Below, one piece after another: positions 40,855 through 49,453 of a stretch of 64,000 bases of DNA. Made by a program: the position numbers and the translations under genes. Numbering within the stretch: position 1 is the first letter of the stretch; each line of letters opens with the position of its first letter. The stretch covers positions 2,228,501 to 2,292,500 of the forward strand of contig CP063167.1 of NCBI GenBank assembly GCA_016806145.1, read 5' to 3'. The notes below the pieces were generated by a model that searched no databases, was not told where the DNA came from, and was given only the letters and a program-made list of their open reading frames with translations. The DNA comes from Variovorax paradoxus (GTDB lineage Bacteria; Pseudomonadota; Gammaproteobacteria; Burkholderiales; Burkholderiaceae_C).

Positions 40855-42333
40855 TCAGCGCATCACGAACGGATTGCCCGTCGCCGCGCCGGTGTTGATC
40901 CACACCGACTTGGTCTGCAGGTACTCGCGGACCGCGTCGACGCCGTTCTCGCGGCCCAGGCCCGAATCCTTGTAGCCGCCGAACGGGGCCATGAAGCTCA
41001 CGGCACGGTAGGTGTTGATCCACACCGTGCCGGCCTGCAGCTTCTCCGACATGCGCATCGCGCGGCCGATGTCCTGCGTCCACACCGCCGCGGCGAGGCC
41101 GAAGCGCACGTCGTTGGCGATGCGCAGCGCGTCGGCCTCGTCCTCGAAGCGGATCACCGACAGCACGGGGCCGAACACCTCCTCCTGCGCGATGCGCATG
41201 TGGTTGCGCACGCCCGTGAAGATGGTGGGCTGCACGAACCAGCCCGTGCCGCATTCGGGCGCCGTGCCCTTGTCGCCCCCCAGCACGGCGGTCGCACCCT
41301 CGGCGCGGGCGATGTCGATGTACTCGAGCACCTTGCGGTATTGCGGCGGCGTGGTGATCGGGCCGACCTGGGTGTCGGCGCTCATCGGGTCGCCCATGCG
41401 CGCGGTGCGCGCCACCGCCAGCAGGCGTTCGACGAAGGCATCGTGGATGCTGTCCTGCACCAGCAGCCGCGAGCCGGCGATGCAGGTCTGGCCGGTGGCG
41501 GCGAAGATGCCCGAGATCGCGCCGAACGCGGCCTGCTCGAGGTCGGCGTCCTCGAACACCACGTTGGGCGACTTGCCGCCGAGTTCCATGGCCGTGTGCT
41601 TGAGCAGGCGGCCGGCCTGCTCGTTGATCAGGCGGCCGGTCGCGTCCGAGCCCGTGAAGCTGATCTTGGTCACCAGCGGATGCTCGACCAGCGGCGTGCC
41701 GACCTCGGCGCCGAAGCCCGTCACCACGTTGAACACGCCCGCGGGAAAGCCGGCTTCCTCGAACAGCTGCGCGAACTCGAGTGTCGAGGCCGAGGTGAAC
41801 TCGGAGGGCTTGACCACCACGGTGCAGCCCGCGGCCAGCGCCGGCGCGAGCTTCCAGGCCAGCAGCAGCAGCGGCGAATTCCACGGCGTGATGGCCGCCA
41901 CCACGCCCACGGGCTCGTGGCGCGTGAAGGCGAAGTAGCCCTTCTTGTCGAGCGGCAGCGTGCTGCCCTGCACCTTGTCGGCCAGGCCGCCGTAGTAATA
42001 GAACCACTGCGGGAGGTAGTCGAGCTGGCCGCGCATCTCGGCGAGCAGCTTGCCGTTGTCGCGGACCTCTGTGGCGGCGAGCCGGGCCGCGTCGCGCGCG
42101 ATCAGGTCGCCGAGCTTGCGCATCAACGCGCCGCGCTGCGTCGCGGTCAGCTCCGACCAGGGACCGACGGTCAGCGCCTGGTGCGCGGCGCGCACGGCGC
42201 GGTCGACGTCCTGCGCGTTGCCGCGCGGGATCTGTGCCCAGCGCTCGCCGGTGAAGGGGTTCTGGGTGTCGAACCAGGTGCCGCCGTGCGGCTCGCAGGC
42301 CTCGCCGCCGATGTGCAATGAATAGCGTTGCAT
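40855..42333 (-). CDS. NAD(P)-dependent aldehyde dehydrogenase
   Basis: A 492-residue aldehyde dehydrogenase with all key residues: Asn151 in TPWNSPLL, Glu250 in MELGGKSPN and catalytic Cys284 in GQTCIAG. It oxidises an aldehyde to the acid. It lies ten bases after the ComE-like subunit gene on the same strand, so it probably takes the aldehyde made by that decarboxylase. If the decarboxylase acts on sulfopyruvate, the aldehyde would be sulfoacetaldehyde; phosphonopyruvate or another 3-substituted pyruvate is also possible. The ATG at 42333 fits the domain start. Confidence 0.92.
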   Translation of the reverse strand: MQRYSLHIGGEACEPHGGTWFDTQNPFTGERWAQIPRGNAQDVDRAVRAAHQALTVGPWSELTATQRGALMRKLGDLIARDAARLAATEVRDNGKLLAEMRGQLDYLPQWFYYYGGLADKVQGSTLPLDKKGYFAFTRHEPVGVVAAITPWNSPLLLLAWKLAPALAAGCTVVVKPSEFTSASTLEFAQLFEEAGFPAGVFNVVTGFGAEVGTPLVEHPLVTKISFTGSDATGRLINEQAGRLLKHTAMELGGKSPNVVFEDADLEQAAFGAISGIFAATGQTCIAGSRLLVQDSIHDAFVERLLAVARTARMGDPMSADTQVGPITTPPQYRKVLEYIDIARAEGATAVLGGDKGTAPECGTGWFVQPTIFTGVRNHMRIAQEEVFGPVLSVIRFEDEADALRIANDVRFGLAAAVWTQDIGRAMRMSEKLQAGTVWINTYRAVSFMAPFGGYKDSGLGRENGVDAVREYLQTKSVWINTGAATGNPFVMR

Positions 42334-42343
42334 GGCGCGCCCG

Positions 42344-42940
42344 TCAGAAAGGCCCGAAGCCCAGCGCGGCGCGGAAGCGGTTCTTGATGTACGAACCATC
42401 GCGCGGCGGCAGCGCGCGCGGCGGCTCGTTGGCATCGATGAACACCTGCGCGAAGGTGGTCCGCCGGCGCGCGTTGATGCGCTCGGCCAGGTCCTCGCAG
42501 GCCTCGATGCCGTTCACCGAGAACGCATCGGCGATGCCGAAGCCCCTGGCCACCGCCACCAGGTCGGCGCCCAGGCTCGAGTGGCTGCGCTGCATGCCGG
42601 TCTCGCCGAAATGGCCGTTGTCCAGCATCACGATGCTGAGGTTCTTCGGCTGCTTGACGCCGATGGTGCCGAGGCTGCCGATGCCCATGAGCTGCTCGCC
42701 GTCGCCGGTGATCACGACCACCGACTTGTCGCGCTGCGCCAGCGCCAGGCCCAGCCCCAGCGAGGCGGCGCCGCCCATCGCGCCCCACAGGTAGTAGTTG
42801 CGTTCGCGGTCGCCGCTGGCGAACACGTCGTAGGAGGCCGAGCCCAGGCCCGTGACGATCAGGGCATCGGGAATGGCGGCGATCAGCCTTGCCACGAATT
42901 CGCGGCGGTCGGCGCGCTGCGCCGGGGTCTTGGTGTTCAT
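42344..42940 (-). CDS. ThDP-binding subunit of a ComE-like decarboxylase
   Basis: A 198-residue protein equal to the C-terminal half of ThDP decarboxylases. The motif runs from GDGEQLMGIGSLGTIG to MLDNGHFGETG, which binds Mg-thiamine diphosphate. This is the ComE (sulfopyruvate decarboxylase beta) arrangement; a similar half occurs in phosphonopyruvate decarboxylase. Its start codon shares one base with the stop of the alpha-subunit gene, so both are made together. Confidence 0.84.
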   Translation of the reverse strand: MNTKTPAQRADRREFVARLIAAIPDALIVTGLGSASYDVFASGDRERNYYLWGAMGGAASLGLGLALAQRDKSVVVITGDGEQLMGIGSLGTIGVKQPKNLSIVMLDNGHFGETGMQRSHSSLGADLVAVARGFGIADAFSVNGIEACEDLAERINARRRTTFAQVFIDANEPPRALPPRDGSYIKNRFRAALGFGPF

Positions 42941-43476
42941 CACTTGCGCTCCCACTTCTTGCGGCCGATCAGTTCCTGTCCCAGCAGCACGGCGACCTTC
43001 TCGCCGGCCTCGAAGGCGGCATCGAAGCCCGCGCTGACGATCTCCTCGACCTCCTCGGGCTTCGAGGCGCGCAGCACGTGGATGCCCATGAGCTCGAGCG
43101 CGGCCTGCGTGGCCTTGCCCATCGGGCCTTGCCAGGGATTGAACTCGGCGTATTCGCCGCGCATGGTCACGAGCGTGAAGAACGGGAAGTCCGCGGCCTG
43201 CAGCAGCGAGAACATGTTCACGCAGTTGCCCACGCCGCTGCTCTGCATCAGCAGCACGGCGCGCTGGCCGCCGAGCCAGGCGCCGCTCACCAGCGCCACG
43301 CCCTCCTCCTCGGTGGTCAGCACCACGTCCTCGATGTCGGGGTCGGCGATGGCGCTGCGGATCACATGCGAATGGCCGGCGTCGGGCACGTAGGCGATCT
43401 GCCGGACGCCGCCCGCCTTGAGCACGCGAAAGGCGGCCTGCTGCCAGTCGGGCGCGGCCTGGGTGGTCTGGTTCAT
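42940..43476 (-). CDS. ComD-like decarboxylase alpha subunit
   Basis: A 178-residue protein equal to the N-terminal pyrimidine-binding half of ThDP decarboxylases, with YVPDAGHSHVI, the glutamate-bearing LTTEEEGVALVSGAWLGG and MQSSGVGNCVN, which recalls the QNSGLGN motif of phosphonopyruvate/sulfopyruvate decarboxylases. Splitting into separate alpha and beta genes is typical of ComD/ComE. It is the first gene of an operon (alpha, beta, aldehyde dehydrogenase) divergent from a LysR regulator. Confidence 0.84.
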   Translation of the reverse strand: MNQTTQAAPDWQQAAFRVLKAGGVRQIAYVPDAGHSHVIRSAIADPDIEDVVLTTEEEGVALVSGAWLGGQRAVLLMQSSGVGNCVNMFSLLQAADFPFFTLVTMRGEYAEFNPWQGPMGKATQAALELMGIHVLRASKPEEVEEIVSAGFDAAFEAGEKVAVLLGQELIGRKKWERK

Positions 43477-43502
43477 GAATCGGGGTTGGTTGGTGAAGGT
43501 GC

Positions 43503-43556
43503 CAGAAATCATAGAATTTGATGCCTGGGAATGTGAAATAGAAATTCGAGATTCCA
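43503..43556. promoter_or_regulatory. A/T-rich divergent regulatory region, LysR-site candidates
   Basis: The intergenic segment is much richer in A/T than the genes. It holds ATCA...TGAT half-sites (43508-43522) and GGAAT (43529-43533) with ATTCC (43551-43555) as reverse complements. The position between the LysR gene and the decarboxylase operon suits a LysR binding region. Confidence 0.4.
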
Positions 43557-43585
43557 CGATCACGTTTGCGCATGGAGACAGCCAC

Positions 43586-44518
43586 ATGGACCTGAAACAA
43601 CTGCGCGCCTTTCTCACGGTGGCGGAGACCGGCAACGTCACGCGCGCGGCCGAGGTGTTGCACCTGGTGCAGCCCGCGGTGTCGCGGCAGATCCGCCTGC
43701 TCGAGGAGGACATCGGCGCGCCCCTGTTCGAGCGCGAGCGCCATGGCATGGTGCTGACCGACGCGGGGCTGGCGCTCGTCGGCTATGCGCGCCGCGCGCT
43801 GCTCGAGCTGGACCGTGCCCGGGCCGAGATCGGCACCGTCGACAACAGCATCGGCGGGCTGGTGACCTTGGGGCTGCTGCCGAGCACCATCGACATCCTT
43901 TCGAGCTCGCTGGTGACCGCGCTGGCCAGCGACTACCCGGGCATCCGCGTGCGCATCGCGATGGGCTATGCAGGCACGCTGCTGCGCTGGCTCGAGTCGG
44001 GCGAGGTCGATGCCGCGCTGCTCTATGGCGCGGAGCGCTCGCCCAACATCCAGACCACGCCGCTGATCGAGGAGGCGCTGTGGGTCATCGGCCCGAAGAG
44101 CAGCAAGCTGCGGCCCGACCGGCCGGTGGCGCTGGCCGAGCTCGCGGGCCACAAGCTGGTGCTGCCGAGCGCGCCGCACGGCATCCGCACGCTGGTCGAG
44201 CATGCCTGCGCCGTGGCCCAGGTGACGCTCGACCTGTCGGCCGAGACCAACGCGCTGAGCGTGCAGCGAAGCCTGGTGCTCGGTGGCCATGGCCTGACCA
44301 TCCTGCCGCCGATCGCGGTCGCGGAGGACCTGCGCACGCAGAAGCTCAGGGGCGCGCCGCTGGCCGATCCCGGCATCAGCCGGACCATCGTGCTGGCCCT
44401 GCCCATCAACCGGCCGATCGCGCGGCATGTGCGCTGCGCGGTCGACGTGCTCACGCGGGAGGCGCGGCGCGCGATCGATGCCGGCGCCTGGCCCGAGGGG
44501 CGCTGGCTCGGTGCCTGA
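43586..44518 (+). CDS. LysR-family transcriptional regulator
   Basis: A 310-residue LysR protein with the winged helix-turn-helix MDLKQLRAFLTVAETGNVTRAA and LHLVQPAVSRQIRLLEED, then the effector domain from about residue 90. It is divergent from the ComDE-like/aldehyde-dehydrogenase operon and is likely its activator, binding the substituted pyruvate or a precursor. The effector domain resembles the CbbR/nac type only in general layout. Confidence 0.92.
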   Translation: MDLKQLRAFLTVAETGNVTRAAEVLHLVQPAVSRQIRLLEEDIGAPLFERERHGMVLTDAGLALVGYARRALLELDRARAEIGTVDNSIGGLVTLGLLPSTIDILSSSLVTALASDYPGIRVRIAMGYAGTLLRWLESGEVDAALLYGAERSPNIQTTPLIEEALWVIGPKSSKLRPDRPVALAELAGHKLVLPSAPHGIRTLVEHACAVAQVTLDLSAETNALSVQRSLVLGGHGLTILPPIAVAEDLRTQKLRGAPLADPGISRTIVLALPINRPIARHVRCAVDVLTREARRAIDAGAWPEGRWLGA

Positions 44519-44524
44519 GGCGGG

Positions 44525-45529
44525 CTATGCCAGCACGACGCCGCTGATCAGGTTCTCGGCCATCAGGCGGCTCGGCAGGCTGCCCGGCGGTCGGGCCATC
44601 TCCTGCAGGAGGCGGCTCCTCAGCGGCGCTTCCAGGCGCACCAGGCGGATCGCCTCGGCCGGGTCCACGGCCTGGAAGCGCAGCCCGTCGCCCGGTCGAA
44701 GCTGCGACAGGCCATCGAGGTCGCAGGACAGGACGGTGGCGATCTTCGGATAGCCGCCCGTGGTCTGGTGGTCGGCCAGCAGCACCGAGGCCACGCCGTC
44801 GCCACCGACCTGGATCGAGCCGCGCACGATCGGCTCGGAGGGAATGGACAGGGCATCCTTCAAGGCCAGCGTCGGCCCCGCGAGGCGCATGCCCATGCGG
44901 TCGCGGGCGGGCGTAACCGAGAAGCCCGCGTCGAGGAACGCAGCCACCGAGGCGGCCTCGAAGCTGTCGGTCTGCGGCCCCAGCACGACGCGCACGAGCT
45001 GGCGCGGACCGGCCAGCGCGGGCGCCATGCGGTCTCCCTCGCGCTCGTGCACGACCTGCGTATTGCGCAGCACGATCTCGTCGCCCGGCGCCAGGCTGCC
45101 GCCGCCGAGGCCCGAGGTCGAATGCGTGGCGCTGTGGCCGGCCCAGCGTTCGCACACCGGCTCGCCGCTGAAAGCCAGGTAGGCCCAGCTGCCCCAGCGG
45201 CCCGGACGGATCGACAGCGTGTCGCCCGCGCGCAGCGTTCGCACGCACCACGAACCCGTCGCCGCGCCCGAATGGCGGACCTGGAACTCGCCGCCGGCGA
45301 TGCCGCAGCTCACCTCGCCCGCCTCGCACAGCAGCTCCAGCCCGCCCAGCGAGATCTCGATCGCGGTGGCATCCGCCGGGTTGCCGAGCGCGACATGGGC
45401 CGCGGCATGCGCGAGCCGGTCCATCGGGCCCGAGGCGGGCACGCCGAAGCGCAGCATGCCCGGTCGGCCGCCGTCCTGGTACGTGACCAGCGGGCCGCAG
45501 GCGCGCACGCGCAGCCTGGCCTCAGCCAT
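44525..45529 (-). CDS. pxpC: 5-oxoprolinase subunit PxpC (biotin-dependent carboxyltransferase-like)
   Basis: A 334-residue protein of the allophanate hydrolase subunit 2/KipA family, with the typical N-terminus LVTYQDGGRPGMLRFGVPASGPMDR and LADHQTTGGYPKIATVLSCD in the C-terminal part. With PxpA and PxpB it forms the ATP-dependent 5-oxoproline (pyroglutamate) hydrolase that yields glutamate. It overlaps pxpB by eight bases. Convergent with the LysR gene six bases away. Confidence 0.92.
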   Translation of the reverse strand: MAEARLRVRACGPLVTYQDGGRPGMLRFGVPASGPMDRLAHAAAHVALGNPADATAIEISLGGLELLCEAGEVSCGIAGGEFQVRHSGAATGSWCVRTLRAGDTLSIRPGRWGSWAYLAFSGEPVCERWAGHSATHSTSGLGGGSLAPGDEIVLRNTQVVHEREGDRMAPALAGPRQLVRVVLGPQTDSFEAASVAAFLDAGFSVTPARDRMGMRLAGPTLALKDALSIPSEPIVRGSIQVGGDGVASVLLADHQTTGGYPKIATVLSCDLDGLSQLRPGDGLRFQAVDPAEAIRLVRLEAPLRSRLLQEMARPPGSLPSRLMAENLISGVVLA

Positions 45530-46223
45530 GGGCTTCGCGCTCCAGCCTTGCCTCGTACTGCGCGCGGTCGATGCGCTTGAAGCGCACGCGGTCGCCCACG
45601 CCGAAGAGAAAAGGCGCGCTGTCGTCGCGCGTCAGGATGCGCGTGGGCGAGCGGCCGACGATCGACCAGCCCGTGGGCATCCGCAGCGTGGTGACGAGGC
45701 ATTGCGGTCCCGCGATCAGCACGCTGCCCGCGGCGATGTCGCGCAGGGCCGAGGGCTTGCGCGGCACCTGGATCTCCGTCGGCACGCCCGACATGTAGGC
45801 ATAGCCCGGCGCGAAGCCGTACATGCGCACCCGGTAGTCGCCCCGCAGGTGGAGGTCTATCGCCGCGTCGATGCCCAGACCCGAGGCCCGTGCCACCGCT
45901 TCGAGGTCGGGCGCGAAGTCGTCGTCGTAGCAGACCTCGACCTCGCGCGCTTCTCCCGCCGGCAGGCCGGCCGGTGGATCGCGTTGCAACTGCTCGGCCG
46001 CCTCCCGGATCCGCGCGTGATCGGTGACCAGCGGATCGAAGACGACCAGCAGGCTGACGAAGGCCGGGATGCATTCGAGCAGGCCCTCGGGCGGCGCATG
46101 GGCCAGGGCCCGGTCGAGCGCGAGCACGGCGGCGTTGGCCGGGTCGGCGATCGCGTCGCCGAAGGACACCAGCAGCGAGTGGTCCGCGACCGGCGTGTAG
46201 CGCGGCCATTCGGGGTTCGGCAT
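45522..46223 (-). CDS. pxpB: 5-oxoprolinase subunit PxpB (KipI-like)
   Basis: A 233-residue protein of the allophanate hydrolase subunit 1/KipI family. Characteristic text is VSLLVVFDP, YRVRMYGFAPGYAYMSGVP and PRKPSALRDIAAGSVLIAG near the C-terminus. It should pair with PxpC in the ATP-dependent opening of 5-oxoproline. The ATG at 46223 lies eight bases after the pxpA stop. Confidence 0.92.
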   Translation of the reverse strand: MPNPEWPRYTPVADHSLLVSFGDAIADPANAAVLALDRALAHAPPEGLLECIPAFVSLLVVFDPLVTDHARIREAAEQLQRDPPAGLPAGEAREVEVCYDDDFAPDLEAVARASGLGIDAAIDLHLRGDYRVRMYGFAPGYAYMSGVPTEIQVPRKPSALRDIAAGSVLIAGPQCLVTTLRMPTGWSIVGRSPTRILTRDDSAPFLFGVGDRVRFKRIDRAQYEARLEREAHG

Positions 46224-46231
46224 CGGCGTCC

Positions 46232-46996
46232 CTACGGCTGGTCGAGGAACGAGGCCAGCTCGATCCCTTCGGCCGTCAGTCGCTTGCGGATGTGCCGCGC
46301 CATCTCGACCGATTCCGCGTTGTCGCCATGGACGCAGACCGAGTCGGCCTTCAACGCGATCGGCGCCGCGCCCTGCACCGGCATCCTTCCGGTTCGCACG
46401 AAGCCGATGAGCCGGTCCGCGGCCTCTTCGGCATCGTGCAGCACCGCGCCGGGCTGACCGCGCGGCACCAACTGGCCATTGGGCAGGTAGGCGCGGTCGG
46501 CGAAGATCTCCGAGAAGGCGCGCAGCCCCTGCGCGCGCGCGGCCTGCTCGAGGCAGGTGCCCGAGATGGCGAGGATCGCGAGCGCGGCGTCGACCTTCTC
46601 GAGCGCGGCGACGATGGCCTGGGCCACGCCCATGTCCGCGGCCGCGAGATTGCCGAGCGCGCCATGCGGCTTGACGTAGCGCACCTCGGTGCCCGCGAGC
46701 CTGGCCATCGCCGCGAGCGCGCCGACCTGCGCCGCGACCATGCGGCCGATCTCGGCGGGCGGCATCGGAATCACGCGCCGTCCGAAGCCCTCGCGGTCGT
46801 TGTAGCCCGGATGGGCGCCGACCTTCACGCCGCGCTCCGCCGCCAGACGCAGGGTGCGGTACATGGTTTCCGCATCGCCCGCATGGCCGCCGCAGGCGAT
46901 GTTCGCGCTGGTCACGCAGTCGAGAATCTGCGCGTCGTCGCCCATCGCCCACGGGCCGTAACCCTCGCCCAGGTCGGAATTCAGATCGATCCGCAT
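46232..46996 (-). CDS. pxpA: 5-oxoprolinase subunit PxpA (LamB/YcsF family)
   Basis: A 254-residue protein beginning IDLNSDLGEGYGPW and carrying ANIACGGHAGD and VGAHPGYNDREGFGRR, the LamB/YcsF family signatures. PxpA is the third component of the prokaryotic 5-oxoprolinase. The order pxpA-pxpB-pxpC within a longer operon that also encodes a VOC protein, an SDR and an FAD oxidoreductase suggests cleavage of an oxoproline formed in, or related to, that catabolism. Confidence 0.93.
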   Translation of the reverse strand: MRIDLNSDLGEGYGPWAMGDDAQILDCVTSANIACGGHAGDAETMYRTLRLAAERGVKVGAHPGYNDREGFGRRVIPMPPAEIGRMVAAQVGALAAMARLAGTEVRYVKPHGALGNLAAADMGVAQAIVAALEKVDAALAILAISGTCLEQAARAQGLRAFSEIFADRAYLPNGQLVPRGQPGAVLHDAEEAADRLIGFVRTGRMPVQGAAPIALKADSVCVHGDNAESVEMARHIRKRLTAEGIELASFLDQP

Positions 46997-47012
46997 GGCC
47001 CGCTCCTCGCTG

Positions 47013-47465
47013 CTATTTGGCCGGATGGGGGGTCGCCCGCGTGAGCAGCGTGACGCCCGCGCCCTCGGCGCTGTCGTAGTAGGTGAAGCCCGTGCGGTTC
47101 GCGCGGCGCCCGCGCATCAGCACCGGCAGGCCCAGCGCCGTGGCCTGTGCCTGCGCGGCATCGGCGTCGGGCACCTCGAAGCCGACGTGGAACACGCCCT
47201 CGCCCTTGCTGTCCAGGTGCAGCCGCTGCGGCGTCGGCTCGTCGCCGGGCTGGCACAACTGGAGCTGCACGGTCGGCAGGTTGCATACGCGGTACTTGAG
47301 TGCGAGGAAGCCGGGCTTGCTGGGCGCCTCGAGCTCCTCGTACTCGGCCAGCGGCGGGTATTCGGTCCAGGGGCCGATGCCGATCGACTCGTAGTAGGCC
47401 TGCGTCCGGTCGATGTCGTGCACCACGATGCAGAGGTGATGCAGCTTGGCGAAGGGATGCGTCAT
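47013..47465 (-). CDS. VOC-family protein (methylmalonyl-CoA epimerase/glyoxalase-like)
   Basis: A 150-residue protein with two VOC beta-alpha-beta units: KLHHLCIVVHDIDRTQAYYESIG and GVFHVGFEVPDADAAQAQATALG. The histidines in LHH and FHV and the final GAGVTLL strand suit a metal-binding VOC enzyme. It lies between the SDR gene and pxpA in one transcription unit. Epimerase, lyase or dioxygenase chemistry cannot be distinguished here. Confidence 0.85.
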   Translation of the reverse strand: MTHPFAKLHHLCIVVHDIDRTQAYYESIGIGPWTEYPPLAEYEELEAPSKPGFLALKYRVCNLPTVQLQLCQPGDEPTPQRLHLDSKGEGVFHVGFEVPDADAAQAQATALGLPVLMRGRRANRTGFTYYDSAEGAGVTLLTRATPHPAK

Positions 47466-47468
47466 CGC

Positions 47469-48242
47469 TCAGCCCTTGACCGGGACCACGTAGTTCAGCA
47501 CGCGCCGGCCGCCGTCCACGTACATGGTTTCGCCCGTGATGTACGAGGCATCGTCGCTCGCCAGGAAGGCGACGACCGACGCGATCTCGGAGGGCTGGCC
47601 GTAGCGGCCCAGCGGCGTGCGCGAGAGGATGGCATGGTTGCCCGCGCTCTGCACGAAGGCGCCGGCCACCATGTCGGTCATGATCGTCCCGGGCCCGACG
47701 CCGACCACGCGGATGCCGTGCGGCGCGAAGGCCACGGCCGCGGTCGAGGTCACCTGGTTCATGCCGCCCTTGGAAATCGCGTAGGGCGCGACGTTGGGAT
47801 TGGCCAGCCCCGAGTTGATCGAGGACATGTTGATGATCACCCCGCCCTTGCCGCGCGCGACCATCTCGCGGCCCGCCGCCTGGGTGCCGTAGAAGGCACC
47901 CTTGAGATTGACGTCGAGCACGCGGTCGAGCATCTCCTCGGTGACGTCGAGGAACTCCACCACCGGCGCGATGCCGGCGTTGTTCACCATGATGTCGAGG
48001 GTGCCGAAATGCCGGACCGCCGCCTCGACCAGGCCGACTACCTCGCTCTTCTTCGAGACGTCCGCGCGCACCGCGAAGACGTTGGCCGCCGGGCCGATCT
48101 CGGCGGCCGTCTTCTCGAGGGTCTGCGCATCGATGTCCGACACGACCACCTTCGCGCCCTCGGCCAGAAGCCGTTCCGCCGTCGCGCGCCCGATGCCGCG
48201 CGCGGCGCCCGTCACCACTGCCACCTTGCCTGCCAGTCTCAT
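47469..48242 (-). CDS. Short-chain dehydrogenase/reductase (SDR)
   Basis: A 257-residue classical SDR with TGAARGIGRATAERLL, NNAGIAP, the SSINSG serine region, YAISKGG and a C-terminal ETMYVDGG. It starts 13 bases after the FAD oxidoreductase stop and ends three bases before the VOC gene start. Likely oxidises or reduces an intermediate in the cluster; substrate unknown. Confidence 0.91.
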   Translation of the reverse strand: MRLAGKVAVVTGAARGIGRATAERLLAEGAKVVVSDIDAQTLEKTAAEIGPAANVFAVRADVSKKSEVVGLVEAAVRHFGTLDIMVNNAGIAPVVEFLDVTEEMLDRVLDVNLKGAFYGTQAAGREMVARGKGGVIINMSSINSGLANPNVAPYAISKGGMNQVTSTAAVAFAPHGIRVVGVGPGTIMTDMVAGAFVQSAGNHAILSRTPLGRYGQPSEIASVVAFLASDDASYITGETMYVDGGRRVLNYVVPVKG

Positions 48243-48255
48243 GGCGATCTCCTTT

Positions 48256-49431
48256 TCAGTAAACGATGGATTCGAACAAGGGCGTGGCGCTGCGGATGCG
48301 CGCCCAGCCCAGGGGACTCATGTCGATGCTGCGGAACGCGCCCGTCGTGATCAGCTCGGCCACGCCGCGGCCGACCGCCGGCGCGTGCATCACGCCATGG
48401 CCCGAGAAGCCGGTCGCGAAGATCAGGTTGCCGAGCGCGTCATGCGGACCGACGACGCCGTTGTGGTCGAGCGTGTTGACCTCGTAGTGCCCGGCCCAGG
48501 CGCGTTGCAGCCGCAGTTCCTCCATGGCCGGGATGCGCTTGGCGAGCAGGGGCCAGAACAGCGACTCCATCAGGTCGTGGTGCGGCTCGAAGTCGCCGTC
48601 GGCATCCCCGTCGATCTCGGCCGGGGGCTGGATGCCGCCGATGAAGCCCTCGCCTTCGGGCCGGACCCAGATGCCGCTCGAATCGAACAGCATCGGCAGC
48701 TCGCTCGCCTTGAACGGCGTCTTGAACGAGAACACGGTGCGCTTCTTCGGCACCACCGGCAGCGCGATGTCGAGCAAGGCGGCCAGCCGCCCCGACAGCG
48801 CGCCCGCGGCCAGCACGCAGAAGTCGCAGGCGAGCACCTCGCCGTTCGAAAGCTCGACGCCGGTCACGCGCATGCCTTCGGTGCGGAAGCCGCTGGCCGT
48901 CGACTCCACGTAGTCCACGCCGAGCCGCCGCGCCGCGCGGCGCACCTCCGACAGCAGGCTCCAGGCATCGAACCAGCCTTCGTGCTGCACGCCCAGCGTT
49001 CCGATGCCGACGTCGCCGAAGTCCACGCCCGGATAGCGCGCGGCCAGCTCGCCGGGATCGAGCACCCGGATGTCGGCGCCATGGCTGCGCTGCATCCGCA
49101 CGGCCTCCAGGCGCTGCGTGACCTGGTCGTGGCCGCCGAGGATCAGGTAGCCGCGCTCGCGGTAGCCGATGTCGGCCTGGTCGCCGAACACGGCCTTGAT
49201 GTCGCGGAACATCTGGGCGCCGTAGAGGCTCATGCGGATGTTCGCGGCCGTGCCGAACTGGGTGCGTATCGAGGCCGCGGACAGCGCCGTCGACGAGAAC
49301 TGGTACGAGGCATCCTTCTCGACCACGGTGATCGGTCCCGCGAAGCTGGCCTGGCGCAGCGACCAGGCGCAGAAGCTGCCGATGATGGCGCCGCCGACGA
49401 TGACGACGCAAGGTGTGTTGGACGAGGACAT
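48256..49431 (-). CDS. FAD-dependent amine/glycine oxidase-like oxidoreductase (DAO family)
   Basis: A 391-residue DAO-family flavoprotein with CVVIVGGAIIGSFCAWSLRQ, the SAASIRTQF segment, and the closing motif IFATGFSGHGVMHAPAVGRGVAELI. This resembles FOXRED1, sarcosine oxidase and glycine oxidase-like enzymes that oxidise C-N bonds of secondary amines or imino acids. The ATG at 49431 has an AGGAA site; a GTG five codons upstream is possible. Together with 5-oxoprolinase genes it hints at catabolism of a modified amino or imino acid (inference). Confidence 0.88.
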   Translation of the reverse strand: MSSSNTPCVVIVGGAIIGSFCAWSLRQASFAGPITVVEKDASYQFSSTALSAASIRTQFGTAANIRMSLYGAQMFRDIKAVFGDQADIGYRERGYLILGGHDQVTQRLEAVRMQRSHGADIRVLDPGELAARYPGVDFGDVGIGTLGVQHEGWFDAWSLLSEVRRAARRLGVDYVESTASGFRTEGMRVTGVELSNGEVLACDFCVLAAGALSGRLAALLDIALPVVPKKRTVFSFKTPFKASELPMLFDSSGIWVRPEGEGFIGGIQPPAEIDGDADGDFEPHHDLMESLFWPLLAKRIPAMEELRLQRAWAGHYEVNTLDHNGVVGPHDALGNLIFATGFSGHGVMHAPAVGRGVAELITTGAFRSIDMSPLGWARIRSATPLFESIVY

Positions 49432-49453
49432 GCGGGTTTCCTGCACAGGACGG

